This document shows positions 27,877 through 37,633 of a DNA stretch of 39,568 nucleotides, in pieces. The DNA is from Gammaproteobacteria bacterium (GTDB lineage Bacteria; Pseudomonadota; Gammaproteobacteria; JAADHS01). The notes under the pieces are model-generated. The model saw nothing but the letters and a program-made list of their open reading frames with translations, searched no databases and had not been told where the DNA came from. Each line of letters starts with the position of its first letter. Within the stretch, counting starts at the first letter, position 1. Location: NCBI GenBank assembly GCA_013151745.1, contig JAADHS010000059.1, forward strand, positions 1 through 39,568, in the 5' to 3' direction. A program made the translations under genes and the position numbers.

Positions 27877-29310
27877 ATGCACTTGCTACTATGCTGTGCT
27901 TTACTATTCGTATTATTAGTCAACCCTGGCCTGGCCGCTGTAGATTTACCTCAGATGGGGGACGCTTCAGGCACGATCATCTCACCGGAAGAAGAGCGCC
28001 GTTTAGGTGAAGCGTTCATGCGTGCATTGCGCCGCTCCGTTAAAATCATCGACGATACGGAAAGTAACGAATACATTCAGTCGTTGGGACAACAAATTGT
28101 GTCTCACGCCAATCACCGTGGAAAGTTTACCTTTTTCCTGATCAACGCCCCGTCCATTAATGCTTTTGCCGCACCGGGGGGGTACATCGGTATTCATACT
28201 GGCTTGGTATTAGCAACACAATCGGAAAGTGAGCTGGCTTCTGTCATTGCTCATGAAATTGCTCACATCACCCAACGTCATCTACCTCGTGCCTTTGAAC
28301 AAGCATCGAAATTAAGCTTACCCACTGCTGCTGCACTTGTCGCGGCACTCATCCTGGGACGGAATAGCTCTCAAGCGACGGAAGCTATACTTGCAACAGC
28401 ACTGGCAGGTAGCCAACAAAGTCAAATTAACTTTACCCGGAGCAATGAAAAAGAAGCAGATCGTATGGGTATGCAGCTCCTAACGGATGCGGGCTTTAAC
28501 CCAAAAGGCATGCCCCAGTTTTTTGGTCGCCTTCAAAAAGCATACCGTTTTTACGAAAACAATTTGCCTGAATTTCTTCGCACCCATCCGATCACATTAT
28601 CCCGAATTTCAGATTCGGCTAATAGAGCGGAGCAATACCCACCATTCAAGGGAGGAAACCTAACGAATTATGATTTTTTTCAAGCCCGTATTCGCATACT
28701 GAGCAACCCATCATCAAGCGATAACGTAAATTACTTTAGAAAAAAAATCAAAAACAATCCAAAATCACGCCCAGCCAGATATGGTTATACACTAGCACTC
28801 ACACAGAGCGGAAAGCTCGACACCGCCTTGATAGAAGCCCAAACCTTAATTGATAATGATACTGAAAACATTGCATTTATTTTGGCCAAAGCACAAGTGC
28901 TACTCATGCAAGCCGCGTATAAAACCGCTATAGAACAACTACGAAAGGCTTTATTACTCTATCCAAAGCATAGCGCCTTGACCTTTCTCTATGGAGAGGC
29001 ATTAATTAAAAACAAAAATTATGAAACAGCGCGTCGAGTATTGCAGTCGCAACTCCATTACACAAAAAAAAACCCTAACCTATACCGACTCTATGCACGA
29101 GCAGCAGGAGAGGGAGGATATACAGCAGACTCCTATCAAGCCTTATCTGAGTATTATTATTTAATTGGAGACACAAGCACCGCTATTCAACAGCTTCAGC
29201 TTGCTTTGAACTTCAACCAGGGAAAAAATTTTTATCAATCCGCACGGATCAATGCACGCATCCGAAAACTCAAACTTGAGTTTGAAGAAACATTGAAAAA
29301 AAGTCATTAA
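27877..29310 (+). CDS. bepA: M48-family periplasmic metalloprotease with TPRs (BepA-like)
   Basis: Signal peptide; HEIAHITQRH zinc site; C-terminal TPR-like repeats. Confidence 0.92.
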   Translation: MHLLLCCALLFVLLVNPGLAAVDLPQMGDASGTIISPEEERRLGEAFMRALRRSVKIIDDTESNEYIQSLGQQIVSHANHRGKFTFFLINAPSINAFAAPGGYIGIHTGLVLATQSESELASVIAHEIAHITQRHLPRAFEQASKLSLPTAAALVAALILGRNSSQATEAILATALAGSQQSQINFTRSNEKEADRMGMQLLTDAGFNPKGMPQFFGRLQKAYRFYENNLPEFLRTHPITLSRISDSANRAEQYPPFKGGNLTNYDFFQARIRILSNPSSSDNVNYFRKKIKNNPKSRPARYGYTLALTQSGKLDTALIEAQTLIDNDTENIAFILAKAQVLLMQAAYKTAIEQLRKALLLYPKHSALTFLYGEALIKNKNYETARRVLQSQLHYTKKNPNLYRLYARAAGEGGYTADSYQALSEYYYLIGDTSTAIQQLQLALNFNQGKNFYQSARINARIRKLKLEFEETLKKSH

Positions 29311-29334
29311 GGAATCTATGTGTGATCACAGCCC

Positions 29335-29492
29335 TATACTCGTAGAGTTTGAGATTTAGGTGTTGAGTGTGCGCCTTATATTCCCTGACAAGGCGAAATG
29401 ACGAGGTGTAGCGGGCTATTGCGAGGAGTTTCCGTAGCCAGGGAATGAAGAAGGCGTGTAATCACACCTAAATCTTAATCGCTACGGGTATA
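29335..29492. repeat. Element B copy 2, about 158 bp
   Basis: atactcgtagagtttgagatttaggtgttgagtgtgcgcc ... aatcacacctaaatcttaatcgctacgggtata; interior ggcgaaatgacgag...gggctattgcgagga shared with copy 1. Confidence 0.88.
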
Positions 29493-29498
29493 TAACAA

Positions 29499-30995
29499 TC
29501 AATCCGCTGGAGAGACGAGAGGAAAAGCTAAATCCATCACCTGGTGCTCTCTCCGCCACTGCTGACTTAATCGCTCAGCTTCGTCAATTTCAACCACTGA
29601 CATTTTAGGTTTAATAACATCCAGCCCTTCCTGCGCCTTAGCTGCGCCAGCATGAACCGCTAAACTATACCATTTATAAGCTAATATATTATTTTTATCG
29701 ACGCCATGCCCAAGAAAAAACATCCTACCTAAGGTTTCAAAAGCAGCGGAATGCCCTTGATCCGCCGCTTTATTAAGCCATTTTGTCGCTTGTAAATAAT
29801 CTTGCCCAACGCCCAGACCCAGATAGTAGAGCAAACCCAGATTGCTTTGTGCTCCAGCGACACCTTGATCTGCTGCTTTTTGATACCAAAAAAAAGCCTT
29901 CTTGTTATCCTGTCGACCACGCACACCTTTTTGATATAACACGCCCAGATTGTTTTGCGCTAATGCATGTCCCTGCTTGGCCGCTTTAATATACCATTCC
30001 ACCGCCTGAGCTTCATCTTGCACCACACCTATTCCTTTGTGATAAAGCAAACCCAGGTTAAATTGCGCTGCAGCATAATTAGAACGAGCCGCCTTTCTAT
30101 ACCAGTTTGCAGCTTTTTTATAATCTTTGCTAATGCCAACGCCTTGCTGATAAAACACACCGATACGATTGTTAGTCATGGCCAATTGCTCAGGCGACAT
30201 CTGACGTTTAAGTAAAATAATTTCTTTCTTTGCCTCACCAAATCCGGCCTGAGATGCAAGGTACAACCAAGCTTCAGCAGCAACATAATCTTTCTCGACA
30301 CCTTGCTCACCATTGACATAGAGTAAAGCTAAATTATACTGAGCACGAGCATGTCCCTGTGTGGCGGCAGCGGTGTACCATTTTGCTGCTTCAACGTAGT
30401 TTTGCACCACGCCTTCGCCTTTGGCATACAATTGACCCAAGTTATTCTGCGCTGTAGGATGACCTCTCTGAGCGGCACTAAGATACCAGCGTACTGCTTC
30501 TTTCGCGTCTTTTTCTACGCTCCAACCACGATGATACATCCATCCCAATTTAGCTTCCGTTTCAGCCAGTTGCCGTGTCGTCATTTTTGTACGCAGGTTT
30601 TGTACTCCTAAAACCGCATCTTCATGACCCGCAGCTGCCGCCAAGTTCAGCCATTTATAGGCCACTTCAAAATTTTTAGTTACACCTAAACCATTGGCAT
30701 ATAAAAATCCTAAATTATTCTGTGCCACAGGCAAACCTTGATCTGCAGCCTTGCGATACCACATCACTGCTTTTCTATCATTTTGAGGCGCACCTTTACC
30801 TTCATGGTATAGCTGGCCAACATAAAATTGAGCTTGAGCGTCTCCCGCGATTGCCGCAGGCTTTAGTAAATCATAGGCTTTACTAAACTCTTTGGCTCGA
30901 TAAGCTTTTACACCCTCGTCCAACGAACCAGCCCATACCCAGCTCTGCAAACCTAAACACAAACTCAGTACCATGATCAATCTAAGCAACTGCAT
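29499..30995 (-). CDS. Secreted Sel1-repeat (SLR/TPR) protein
   Basis: About ten or more repeats of the A..G...AQ.NLG.LY..G.GV..D...A..W type; signal peptide beginning MQLLRLIMVLSLCLGLQSWVWA at 30995 (ORF track starts at 31055). Confidence 0.92.
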   Translation of the reverse strand: MQLLRLIMVLSLCLGLQSWVWAGSLDEGVKAYRAKEFSKAYDLLKPAAIAGDAQAQFYVGQLYHEGKGAPQNDRKAVMWYRKAADQGLPVAQNNLGFLYANGLGVTKNFEVAYKWLNLAAAAGHEDAVLGVQNLRTKMTTRQLAETEAKLGWMYHRGWSVEKDAKEAVRWYLSAAQRGHPTAQNNLGQLYAKGEGVVQNYVEAAKWYTAAATQGHARAQYNLALLYVNGEQGVEKDYVAAEAWLYLASQAGFGEAKKEIILLKRQMSPEQLAMTNNRIGVFYQQGVGISKDYKKAANWYRKAARSNYAAAQFNLGLLYHKGIGVVQDEAQAVEWYIKAAKQGHALAQNNLGVLYQKGVRGRQDNKKAFFWYQKAADQGVAGAQSNLGLLYYLGLGVGQDYLQATKWLNKAADQGHSAAFETLGRMFFLGHGVDKNNILAYKWYSLAVHAGAAKAQEGLDVIKPKMSVVEIDEAERLSQQWRREHQVMDLAFPLVSPAD

Positions 30996-31039
30996 AATAT
31001 AAAAAAACCTCACATAATATAAAAAAACCTCACATAATA
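30994..31039. repeat. 20-bp tandem duplication over the Sel1 gene start region
   Basis: ataatataaaaaaacctcac x2 plus partial third unit ataata. Confidence 0.9.
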
Positions 31040-31104
31040 CTCGTAACATCGTCACGCGTGTTCAGGTATTAACAACATCTGAACACGGGTATAGACCTAG
31101 ATTT

Positions 31105-32994
31105 TTATTGCGCTCCAGCCACAGTTAACAAATCAACAATGTCAGGATAACCATTAATAGAGGCTTCTTTTAATGCCGTTTCACCATTACGACTGATGGC
31201 ATTGACATTGGATCCTGCCTCTATAAGCAATTTAACAATTTTGTTATGTCCACCACGCGCAGCATAAATAAGTGTCGTCATTCCTGTAGTAGCAAAGGCC
31301 TTGCCCTTCCTGCCTTGCACATCCGCCTGCTGAGTGAGATTAGGATCCGCATTATACTTCAACAACGTGTACGTTAATCTCTCATTGCCATTACGCGCCG
31401 CAGCCATAAGAGGAGATAAACCTTCGATATCATGAAGATTAGCCTCAGCACCCGCTGCAAGCAGCACATCAACAACCGGGATATAGCCCCGTTCTACCGC
31501 CCATAACAACGCCGTTTTATTTAAAAATCCTTGATGATTCGGGTTCGCTTTCCATTTCAACAAAATTTGCACTATTCCCCGGTGCCCAGCCTGAGCAGCG
31601 GCAATTAAAGGTGTATTTCGCCCCATGACTTCCAGGGCGTTGGTCATGGAGACCGTCAGTTTTTCAATCTCCAATGTGTCTGGACCCACACCAGCAGCCA
31701 ACAGCTTATCCACAATATCTGGCTGACCTTCCACAGCCGCGACAAAAATCGGCATATCACCTCGACGATTAGCGAACCTAACGTCAGCGCCACTCGCGAT
31801 CAAATACTCTACAATTTTTGAATGTCCCTTCCTTACGGCAACCAGTAAAGCCGTATCGCCCTTCGATGCACTTTCCATGAGTTCATGATCTTTTAATGAT
31901 GCCGCACTTGCTGCAAACGCCCATTTTTTAAACCCGACAGGTACAAGATTAACGTCAGCACCTTTAGCAATGAGTATTTTTACTGCGCCTAACTGATTAT
32001 TAAAGGTCGCAGCCAACAAAGGGGTCATTCCTCCTCGGTTCTTCACATCAGGGTTTGTACCCTGATCGATCAGGGTTTCAATTTTTTCAATATCGCCCAT
32101 ACGCGCCGCTTTAATCAATGCAGCATCTTCGCTCAGGCTCGTATAGGCACGCTCCATACGCGCACCGGCATTTTGTAATATTTTTTTCAGACTTGAGTCA
32201 GATCGACGTTGCGCAATAGAAAGCGCGGACTCGCCGCGTTTATTACGAAGATTAGGCTGCGCATTTTTGCTAAGTAACAAGCTGGCCAACCCTTCCCAAT
32301 TTGCATCCGTCATATCTTGTGCATGATCAGCTACATACATAAGCGGGGTATAACCACTGGTTGATGCAGAGACAGCTTGTGTATTTTTTCGATTAGGATC
32401 TGCATCGTGATCAAGCAGTATTTGTGTCGCCTCAAGATGACCATTACGTACCGCATAAAAGAGGGGTGACTCACCCTCATTATTAAGGTCATCGACATTA
32501 GCCCCTGCGTTAAGCAATGCGATCATCGTCACTGTATCTCCATTTGCTGCGGCACTCATCAGCGCCGTTAGAGCACTTGATGTTTTTGCATTTACATCTG
32601 CTTTCGCGACAATCAGCTTTTTTACAACGTCATAATAACCCCCCTCTGCCGCAGCGATTAAAGCCGTATAGTCTCTGCTGTCACGAGCATTGATTGTAAC
32701 TTGATTGTCCAATAAAAATTGAACGACATCGTCATGGCCATAACGCGCAGCTAAAACCAGCCTCTTTGGACTCAGAGGGTCAATCGCTTTGGCCACCGCC
32801 ACACCATAGGAGTCTGAAGGAACTTCTGTCGATATCGATGATACTTTTTTATTCTGTACTGTCGAGGATAATTCTACGTCTTCACCCTGTTTGGTCAGCG
32901 GCTGTAAATTTGCACAACCGACTATAATCCAGTGAATAATTAGAAGTATTGAAATATTGATGAGCTGTCGGGACTTTTTTATTTTTTTCATCAC
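31105..32994 (-). CDS. Ankyrin-repeat lipoprotein
   Basis: Lipobox IIVGC after a hydrophobic N-terminus; many ankyrin repeats (e.g. GESPLFYAVRNGHLEATQILLDHDADPN). Confidence 0.92.
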   Translation of the reverse strand: MMKKIKKSRQLINISILLIIHWIIVGCANLQPLTKQGEDVELSSTVQNKKVSSISTEVPSDSYGVAVAKAIDPLSPKRLVLAARYGHDDVVQFLLDNQVTINARDSRDYTALIAAAEGGYYDVVKKLIVAKADVNAKTSSALTALMSAAANGDTVTMIALLNAGANVDDLNNEGESPLFYAVRNGHLEATQILLDHDADPNRKNTQAVSASTSGYTPLMYVADHAQDMTDANWEGLASLLLSKNAQPNLRNKRGESALSIAQRRSDSSLKKILQNAGARMERAYTSLSEDAALIKAARMGDIEKIETLIDQGTNPDVKNRGGMTPLLAATFNNQLGAVKILIAKGADVNLVPVGFKKWAFAASAASLKDHELMESASKGDTALLVAVRKGHSKIVEYLIASGADVRFANRRGDMPIFVAAVEGQPDIVDKLLAAGVGPDTLEIEKLTVSMTNALEVMGRNTPLIAAAQAGHRGIVQILLKWKANPNHQGFLNKTALLWAVERGYIPVVDVLLAAGAEANLHDIEGLSPLMAAARNGNERLTYTLLKYNADPNLTQQADVQGRKGKAFATTGMTTLIYAARGGHNKIVKLLIEAGSNVNAISRNGETALKEASINGYPDIVDLLTVAGAQ

Positions 32995-33200
32995 TACCCC
33001 TTAAAACAAAATGATAGCGTCCAACATCGCTATCTAACGTCCTTTAACCTAAAAAGCGCAGTTGATCCACGATGCACCCCAAGGACACTTCTCCAAGTTT
33101 AAATCAATACGAAAAGACTAATTCCTACTATAATGCATAGACATTATTGACGCAAATAAGAGACAGGACGCTTGATCTCATCATTATATCCACGATGCCT

Positions 33201-33902
33201 CTACGCCTTCAGCCATACACACGCGCCACTGCTTAATTTATTAATCGCTTGCAAACGGTCACTATGAATCTTTATTTCTTTTTCATCTGCAAAAATAACT
33301 TTAATTTGAGCTCGATTTTGATCCAATTGATAATGCTGCCCGTCGTCGCGTTCGTCCTCTTGAGAAACCAATAACAACGTTGTCTGTCCTCCAGTCATAG
33401 CAAGGTAGACGTCACTCAGAATCTCGGCGTCTAATAAGGCACCATGTAATTCTCGCTGTGAATTGTCTATAGCATAACGTTTACAAAGTGCATCCAGGCT
33501 ATTTCGCTGCCCTGGATGCAAGCGACGCGCCATGACCAGGGTATCCAGAATCTCGCATTGCTTATCTATAGGAGAAACAGGTTCACCTAATAACATTAAT
33601 TCATTATTAAGAAAGCCAACATCAAAAGGCGCGTTGTGAATCACTAACTCGGCACCCACTACAAAATCCAAAAACTCTTGAGCAATCTCTGAAAAACGGG
33701 GTTTATCAACAAGAAATTCGTTAGTAATGCCATGAACTTCCATCGCACCGTCATCAATTTCTCTATCAGGTTGAATATACTGGTGATAGGACTTTCCCGT
33801 GCGCCGCCGATCAATGATCTCGACACAACCAATTTCAATCACTCTATGTCCTTGTTCGGGCTCCAGTCCTGTTGTTTCGGTATCTAATACTATTTGGCGC
33901 AT
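33201..33902 (-). CDS. dnaQ: DNA polymerase III epsilon subunit
   Basis: [63 protein letters not shown]. Confidence 0.97.
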   Translation of the reverse strand: MRQIVLDTETTGLEPEQGHRVIEIGCVEIIDRRRTGKSYHQYIQPDREIDDGAMEVHGITNEFLVDKPRFSEIAQEFLDFVVGAELVIHNAPFDVGFLNNELMLLGEPVSPIDKQCEILDTLVMARRLHPGQRNSLDALCKRYAIDNSQRELHGALLDAEILSDVYLAMTGGQTTLLLVSQEDERDDGQHYQLDQNRAQIKVIFADEKEIKIHSDRLQAINKLSSGACVWLKA

Positions 33903-34333
33903 TCGTCTATACCCAGATTAGCCAAGGCATCGGCCTTTTCATTGCCAGGGTGGCCGGAGTGGCCTTTCACCCAAAACCAGGCGACATCATGTTGCCCTAC
34001 AGCGGCATCAAGGCGCTTCCACAAATCGACATTTTTAACTGGCTTTTTCGCAGCAGTCTTCCAGCCCCGTCGTTTCCAGTTCACCAACCATTCATTAATG
34101 CCGTCTTTTACATATTTCGAATCCGTCGTCAGATCCACTTCGGAGGAAGATTGCAACGATTCAAGTGCGGCAATGGCGGCCATCAATTCCATACGATTAT
34201 TCGTTGTTTTTAGGTCTCCACCATACAACGCTTTTTCTTCATCTTTACTCTGAATCAACGCACCCCACCCGCCGGGCCCCGGATTGCCTCGACAGGCACC
34301 ATCAGTAAATATTTTTATTCTTTCAGACATCAC
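33890..34333 (-). CDS. rnhA: Ribonuclease HI
   Basis: [52 protein letters not shown]. Confidence 0.97.
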   Translation of the reverse strand: MMSERIKIFTDGACRGNPGPGGWGALIQSKDEEKALYGGDLKTTNNRMELMAAIAALESLQSSSEVDLTTDSKYVKDGINEWLVNWKRRGWKTAAKKPVKNVDLWKRLDAAVGQHDVAWFWVKGHSGHPGNEKADALANLGIDECAK

Positions 34334-35183
34334 TTTCCTTTTTTGAATTTATTCTGGCCGCAGGTTCAGCCCATTTCCCGACTAAACGCGACGGACGCCA
34401 CGGTGGTTTAATTGGCGTCAATGTCGTGACTCGCTTACGAGCAACCAATACATACGCCCCGCCAACCCCTTTCCAATAACGCTGACCTAACCGTTCTAAA
34501 AATGAAAGGCGTTTCATAATACGTACTTGCTTCACGGGGGGACGAAAAAAAAATGTTTGTTCATGTACAATATCAAAACCCAACAATGCCAACCAATCTT
34601 TAATTCTAGGTAAGCTCAAAAAGCATCCACACCAAGGCGGCATCGTTTTTTTCATTTTTTTTCTGAACCAGCCCACCATCCCCCAAACACTCCAGGGATT
34701 AAATCCCAAAACGACCACATGTCCTTCAGGGATAAGCACCCGGTCAACCTCACGTAAAATTTCATGGGGAGTTCGTTCAAATTCCAGAGTATGGGGCAAA
34801 ATGACCAAGTCAATCATATCTGATTGTATTGGCAACGCATCAGGATACGCAAACAAATGAATGGGCAAATCATCACCCCGCGCGGGATCCATGACAATTT
34901 GGTGCGGGATACGACTTGAAGCGAGCAAGTCGTTCCCCACCAAAAAACCAACCTGCACAGCATGATAGCCAAATAAAGTATTGAGCACAGCATCAAGCTG
35001 CTCTGACTCCTGCATCAGCAAACTTCGACCCAAACTGCTTTTATACCATCGACGCAAAGTTTGCCGAATTTCATTAATTTCAACACGTTTTAAAGCATTG
35101 TCCTGGTGTTTCGTACTCGACTTCAAATCCTTAGCTCTCCACGCCCTATCCCATCTACATTGTACTCTTTTCTCAGGCCACAA
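34323..35183 (-). CDS. Class I SAM-dependent methyltransferase (YafS-like)
   Basis: [27 protein letters not shown]; conserved neighbourhood with rnhA and gloB. Confidence 0.85.
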   Translation of the reverse strand: MWPEKRVQCRWDRAWRAKDLKSSTKHQDNALKRVEINEIRQTLRRWYKSSLGRSLLMQESEQLDAVLNTLFGYHAVQVGFLVGNDLLASSRIPHQIVMDPARGDDLPIHLFAYPDALPIQSDMIDLVILPHTLEFERTPHEILREVDRVLIPEGHVVVLGFNPWSVWGMVGWFRKKMKKTMPPWCGCFLSLPRIKDWLALLGFDIVHEQTFFFRPPVKQVRIMKRLSFLERLGQRYWKGVGGAYVLVARKRVTTLTPIKPPWRPSRLVGKWAEPAARINSKKESDV

Positions 35184-35226
35184 ACGGCCATGTTAAAATA
35201 AGCGCTGTTTCAAACAGGGTAAAAAT

Positions 35227-35997
35227 ATGCTGCAAGTTAAAGCCATTCCTATTTTTGATGATAATTACTGTTGGTTATTATCTGATAAAAAAACAAAAAC
35301 CGTCATTGTTGTCGACCCAGGAGAGGCCACGCCCGTTTTATCCGTCCTGAGCCAACAACAACATACCCTGAGTGCAATTTTCATCACACATCGTCATCGT
35401 GATCACGTCGCCGGAATAGGCGCACTGCTTGAATATTTTAACGTTCCCGTTTACGGCCCCAAGCAGGAAGATATTACCGGCGTTAACCATAAGGTAAAGG
35501 AACAGGACGAGATCACGATCACAGGGTTTCCTCATAAATTCAAAGTTTTCGATGTCCCTGGCCACACCCGGGGACATGTCGCCTATTATACTGAAAATAG
35601 CTTATTTTGCGGAGACACGCTCTTTTCTGGTGGTTGCGGTCGACTTTCTGAAAGCACACCCGCACAAATGTTAACCTCCATCAAGAAACTTATCCGGCTA
35701 CCTGCCGATACTAATATGTATTGCGCTCACGAATACACGGCGGACAATTTAATTTTTGCCGCCACAGTCGAGTCCGAAAATGTAGAGATACAAAAACGGA
35801 TAAAAACCGTCGCTCGGTTACGGGCAGCACAATTACCGACGCTGCCCTCCACTCTCCAGGTTGAGCTGGAGACGAACCCGTTTGTGCGATGTCATACGCC
35901 AATCGTTAAAGCTGCGGCTGAGCGCTATGCAAACCGGGTATTGAAAACAGAAGTGGCTGTTTTTTCGGTCATTCGGCATTGGAAAGATGTATTTTAA
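35227..35997 (+). CDS. gloB: Hydroxyacylglutathione hydrolase (glyoxalase II)
   Basis: FDDNYCWLL, THRHRDHVAGIGAL, PGHTRGHVAYY, GDTLFSGGCGRL. Confidence 0.97.
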   Translation: MLQVKAIPIFDDNYCWLLSDKKTKTVIVVDPGEATPVLSVLSQQQHTLSAIFITHRHRDHVAGIGALLEYFNVPVYGPKQEDITGVNHKVKEQDEITITGFPHKFKVFDVPGHTRGHVAYYTENSLFCGDTLFSGGCGRLSESTPAQMLTSIKKLIRLPADTNMYCAHEYTADNLIFAATVESENVEIQKRIKTVARLRAAQLPTLPSTLQVELETNPFVRCHTPIVKAAAERYANRVLKTEVAVFSVIRHWKDVF

Positions 35998-35999
35998 TA

Positions 36000-37562
36000 A
36001 TGAAAAAATTGAATCACACCGTACTATTGTTCAAATGTGCTATTTTATTTCTCTTTTTGTTTCCTGTATTAAGTCATGCCGAGCCAAACGCACCTCTGCA
36101 CGCATCATTGAGTCACCATGCCCAGCAATCGCCTCCACACCAAGTCAGCCCGGATCTTTGGCAACGAATTCGCAACGGCTATGGCTTACCTGAGCACAGT
36201 AATGCGGCAATAAAATCACATCAGCGTAGCTTTGCTCTCCACCAGGCAGACCTCAACCGGACTTTCGAACGAGCCAAACCCTTTCTTTATCACATTGTAA
36301 ATGAAGTTGAAAAACGCGATATACCTATGGAAATTGCATTGCTTCCTGTCGTTGAAAGTGCTTTTCAACCCTTTGCCTACTCCCATGGCAGAGCTTCGGG
36401 AATTTGGCAGTTCATCCCCTCCACGGGGAAACGTTTTGGCCTCAAAATAGACTGGTGGTATGATGGTCGTCGAGATATTTTCGCATCAACGGAAGCGGCT
36501 TTAAAATATTTAAGTCATCTTCACCGCTATTTTGATGGCGATTGGTTACTTGCGCTCGCGGCCTACAATTCTGGAGAAGGGACAGTATCAAGAGCCATTA
36601 AAAACAATCAACGCCAAGGAAAAAAAACGGATTTTTGGTCTCTCAAGCTGCCTAAAGAAACACGCGATTATGTTCCTAAACTCATCGCCCTAAGTGCGAT
36701 TATCGCAAAACCACAGAAATACAAAGTCAGTTTGATTCCGATAAAAAATCGCCCTGTTGTTATGCAAATTGATCTCGGCTCACAAATCGACATTGCCTTG
36801 GCCGCTGAGCTTGCCGGTCTAAGCATCGAACACATGTATCACCTGAACCCAGCAATTAACCGCTGGGCAACGCCCCCCCAAGGCCCGCATACTTTACTAC
36901 TGCCCCTGAAAAAAGCTAAAAAATTCCAACAAAAATTAGCCAATCTGCCGATTAAAAAACGCGTAACATGGAAAAGACATGAAATTCGATCAGGCGAAAC
37001 ACTGAGCCATATAGCAAAAAAATACAACACCACTGCCAGCGTAATCAAGCAGGTCAATCGCCTTCAAGGACAACTGATCCACATCGGGCATAACCTGATT
37101 ATTCCCGTTGCACAACAGTCTCTGACCTACTATAAACTCAGCGCCAATCAACGCCACCTCAGTACGGTGAAAAAACGTCGAGGAGAAAAAAACACGATTC
37201 ATGTCGTATCCCAGGGCGATACCTTGTGGGATCTATCAAAAAAATATAACGTAAAAATGTCTTCTTTAGCCTCCTGGAATAGCATGGCTCAACGAGATCC
37301 ATTACGTGTAGGACAAAAATTAGTGATTTGGATCAACAGCGCCAAACAAGGCAACATAAAACGACCTCACGAAAAACCCAGACGTATTTATTACACTGTC
37401 AAAAACGGAGACTCACTCTCCAAAATCGCAGCCCTGTTCAACGTACGTATTTCCGAACTTAAAAAATGGAATATGACAACCCTGCGCCAGCGGAAATATC
37501 TGCAACCCGGTCAAAAATTAACTTTATACATTGATATTACACAAACTGCAGAGCATATATAG
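36000..37562 (+). CDS. mltD: Membrane-bound lytic murein transglycosylase D with LysM domains
   Basis: ALLPVVESAFQPFAYSHGRASGIWQFIPSTGKRFGL; about three C-terminal LysM domains; start inferred at MKKLNHTV. Confidence 0.95.
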   Translation: MKKLNHTVLLFKCAILFLFLFPVLSHAEPNAPLHASLSHHAQQSPPHQVSPDLWQRIRNGYGLPEHSNAAIKSHQRSFALHQADLNRTFERAKPFLYHIVNEVEKRDIPMEIALLPVVESAFQPFAYSHGRASGIWQFIPSTGKRFGLKIDWWYDGRRDIFASTEAALKYLSHLHRYFDGDWLLALAAYNSGEGTVSRAIKNNQRQGKKTDFWSLKLPKETRDYVPKLIALSAIIAKPQKYKVSLIPIKNRPVVMQIDLGSQIDIALAAELAGLSIEHMYHLNPAINRWATPPQGPHTLLLPLKKAKKFQQKLANLPIKKRVTWKRHEIRSGETLSHIAKKYNTTASVIKQVNRLQGQLIHIGHNLIIPVAQQSLTYYKLSANQRHLSTVKKRRGEKNTIHVVSQGDTLWDLSKKYNVKMSSLASWNSMAQRDPLRVGQKLVIWINSAKQGNIKRPHEKPRRIYYTVKNGDSLSKIAALFNVRISELKKWNMTTLRQRKYLQPGQKLTLYIDITQTAEHI

Positions 37563-37633
37563 AAACGTGCACGCAATAATTTCTCTGATACTTCATTGAC
37601 GAAAGAAACTCCAACGCAGACAGTCCCTGAATT

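Noticed and set aside
29783-30611. Forward ORFs with repeated-looking sequences inside the Sel1 gene
   Set aside because: Antisense shadows of the repeated Sel1 units; their similarity reflects the repeats on the coding strand.
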